DNA of 64,000 nucleotides from Prauserella rugosa (lineage in GTDB: Bacteria > Actinomycetota > Actinomycetes > Mycobacteriales > Pseudonocardiaceae): assembly GCF_000719975.1 (NCBI RefSeq), contig NZ_JOIJ01000003.1, positions 62,001-126,000 on the forward strand, written 5' to 3'. Every line of letters begins with the position of its first letter. Within the stretch, counting starts at the first letter, position 1. The position numbers were made by a program, and so were the translations under genes. Positions 63,416 through 64,000 of the stretch are shown piece by piece. Below the pieces are notes generated by a model. It did no database searches, was not told the origin of the DNA, and saw nothing but the letters and a program-made list of their open reading frames with translations.

Positions 63416-64000
63416 GTGCCCACGAAGTTGATCATCGACACCGACCCCGGCGTGGACGACGCCTTCGCCATCGCGCTGGCAGCCCTCAGCGACGAGGTCG
63501 ACCTGCTGGGCGTGACGTCGGTGTACGGCAACGTCCCGCTCGCGGCGACGACGATCAACGCCCGGCGGGTGCTGGCGCTCTGCGGACGCGACGACGTGCC
63601 CGTGGCGGCGGGCGCCCAGCGGCCGCTGGTCCACCGGCATCCGAACGAGGCGCGCTACGTCCACGGCGCCGACGGACTGTCCGGCCGGTCGCACGCCCTG
63701 CCCGAGCCGAGCCGTCCGCTCGACGAGCGCGACGCGGTCACGCTCATGGCCGACCTGCTGGCCGCCTCGGACGAACCGGTGACCATCGCACCCATCGGCC
63801 CGTTGACCAACATCGCCGCACTGCTGGCCGCCCACCCGGCAGCCGCGGAGAAGATCGCCCGCATCGTGATCATGGGCGGCGCGCTCGGCCACGGCAACAC
63901 CACGGCCGCCGCCGAGTTCAACATCTGGAGCGACCCCGAGGCGGCCCACCGCGTCCTCACCGGAGGCGAGGCGCCGTGCGTGCTCGTGCCCATGGACCTG
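63416..64000 (+). CDS. Nucleoside hydrolase, partial
   Basis: The first 195 residues of an inosine-uridine nucleoside hydrolase, open at the window end. It begins with the DTDPGVDDAFAI Asp-rich calcium-binding motif and contains IAPIGPLTNIAALL and IVIMGGALG. These enzymes split ribonucleosides into base and ribose. The GTG at 63416 has a GAGGAGAACC Shine-Dalgarno; a TAGCCT -10-like box lies at 63362-63367. Confidence 0.9.
   Translation, partial: MPTKLIIDTDPGVDDAFAIALAALSDEVDLLGVTSVYGNVPLAATTINARRVLALCGRDDVPVAAGAQRPLVHRHPNEARYVHGADGLSGRSHALPEPSRPLDERDAVTLMADLLAASDEPVTIAPIGPLTNIAALLAAHPAAAEKIARIVIMGGALGHGNTTAAAEFNIWSDPEAAHRVLTGGEAPCVLVPMDL

Overview
The window is about 70% G+C, uses many GTG starts and a few TTG starts, and is densely packed with genes of actinomycete type: PriA in place of HisA plus TrpF, an F420-type PPOX protein, RamB/AceA/AceB, IclR-type Pca control, DUF5313 and DUF6098. 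Gene content and order point to a Pseudonocardiales actinomycete. A Saccharomonospora/Amycolatopsis-like genome is my best guess; this is inference, because no 16S is present. I see no tRNA, rRNA, IS element, phage gene or CRISPR.

Region 1 (1-3.1 kb): DUF6098, an SRPBCC protein, a TetR regulator with operator-like repeats, and a flavin monooxygenase-like enzyme. Region 2 (3.1-16.9 kb): one long minus-strand series, in transcription order pcaI-pcaJ-pcaF-pcaD-iclR-mocA-moxR-vwa-xdhC, then coxS-coxL-coxM and coxG. It joins the lower beta-ketoadipate pathway to a form II CO-dehydrogenase-like molybdenum hydroxylase and its maturation factors, with many 4-nt stop/start overlaps. Region 3 (17-29.6 kb): lgt, trpA-B-C, a Trp-associated membrane protein, trpE, a TetR gene, hisI-hisF, a GT-C-type membrane protein with an F420/PPOX gene, and priA and hisH. 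PriA probably serves both His and Trp synthesis, since no trpF is present.

Region 4 (29.5-43.3 kb): an MFS transporter, a PHP phosphoesterase, a large VanW-domain envelope protein, valine/leucine-type dehydrogenase, an OlsB/OlsA-like acyltransferase pair, etfA-etfB, DegV, a small basic protein, a methyltransferase and a GH57 branching enzyme. The acyltransferase pair, etfAB, methyltransferase, GH57, the GT4 gene at 50.3 kb and the LbH acyltransferase at 62.6 kb correspond to the mycobacterial methylglucose lipopolysaccharide neighbourhood (Rv3026c-Rv3034c, from memory).

Region 5 (43.3-50.1 kb) splits that locus. It holds gamma-glutamyltransferase, two proteins of families I associate with gas-vesicle clusters (no gvp structural gene is here), a divergently transcribed protein with eleven 11-residue repeats plus a 79-aa partner, and a GH2 enzyme. 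Region 6 (50.3-64 kb): GT4, a trypsin-like secreted protease, DUF5313 facing an OhrR-like MarR regulator, a Pr6Pr membrane protein, the glyoxylate shunt (aceB, aceA, ramB), a GlxA-type regulator facing a cupin, a secreted M14 carboxypeptidase, the LbH acyltransferase and a nucleoside hydrolase cut by the window end.

Two themes stand out. Many genes have a TANNNT box 6-9 nt before a start codon that lacks a good Shine-Dalgarno, which suggests leaderless transcripts. Short perfect tandem arrays (13, 15, 17, 18, 21, 22 and 33 bp) recur in intergenic and low-complexity coding DNA.
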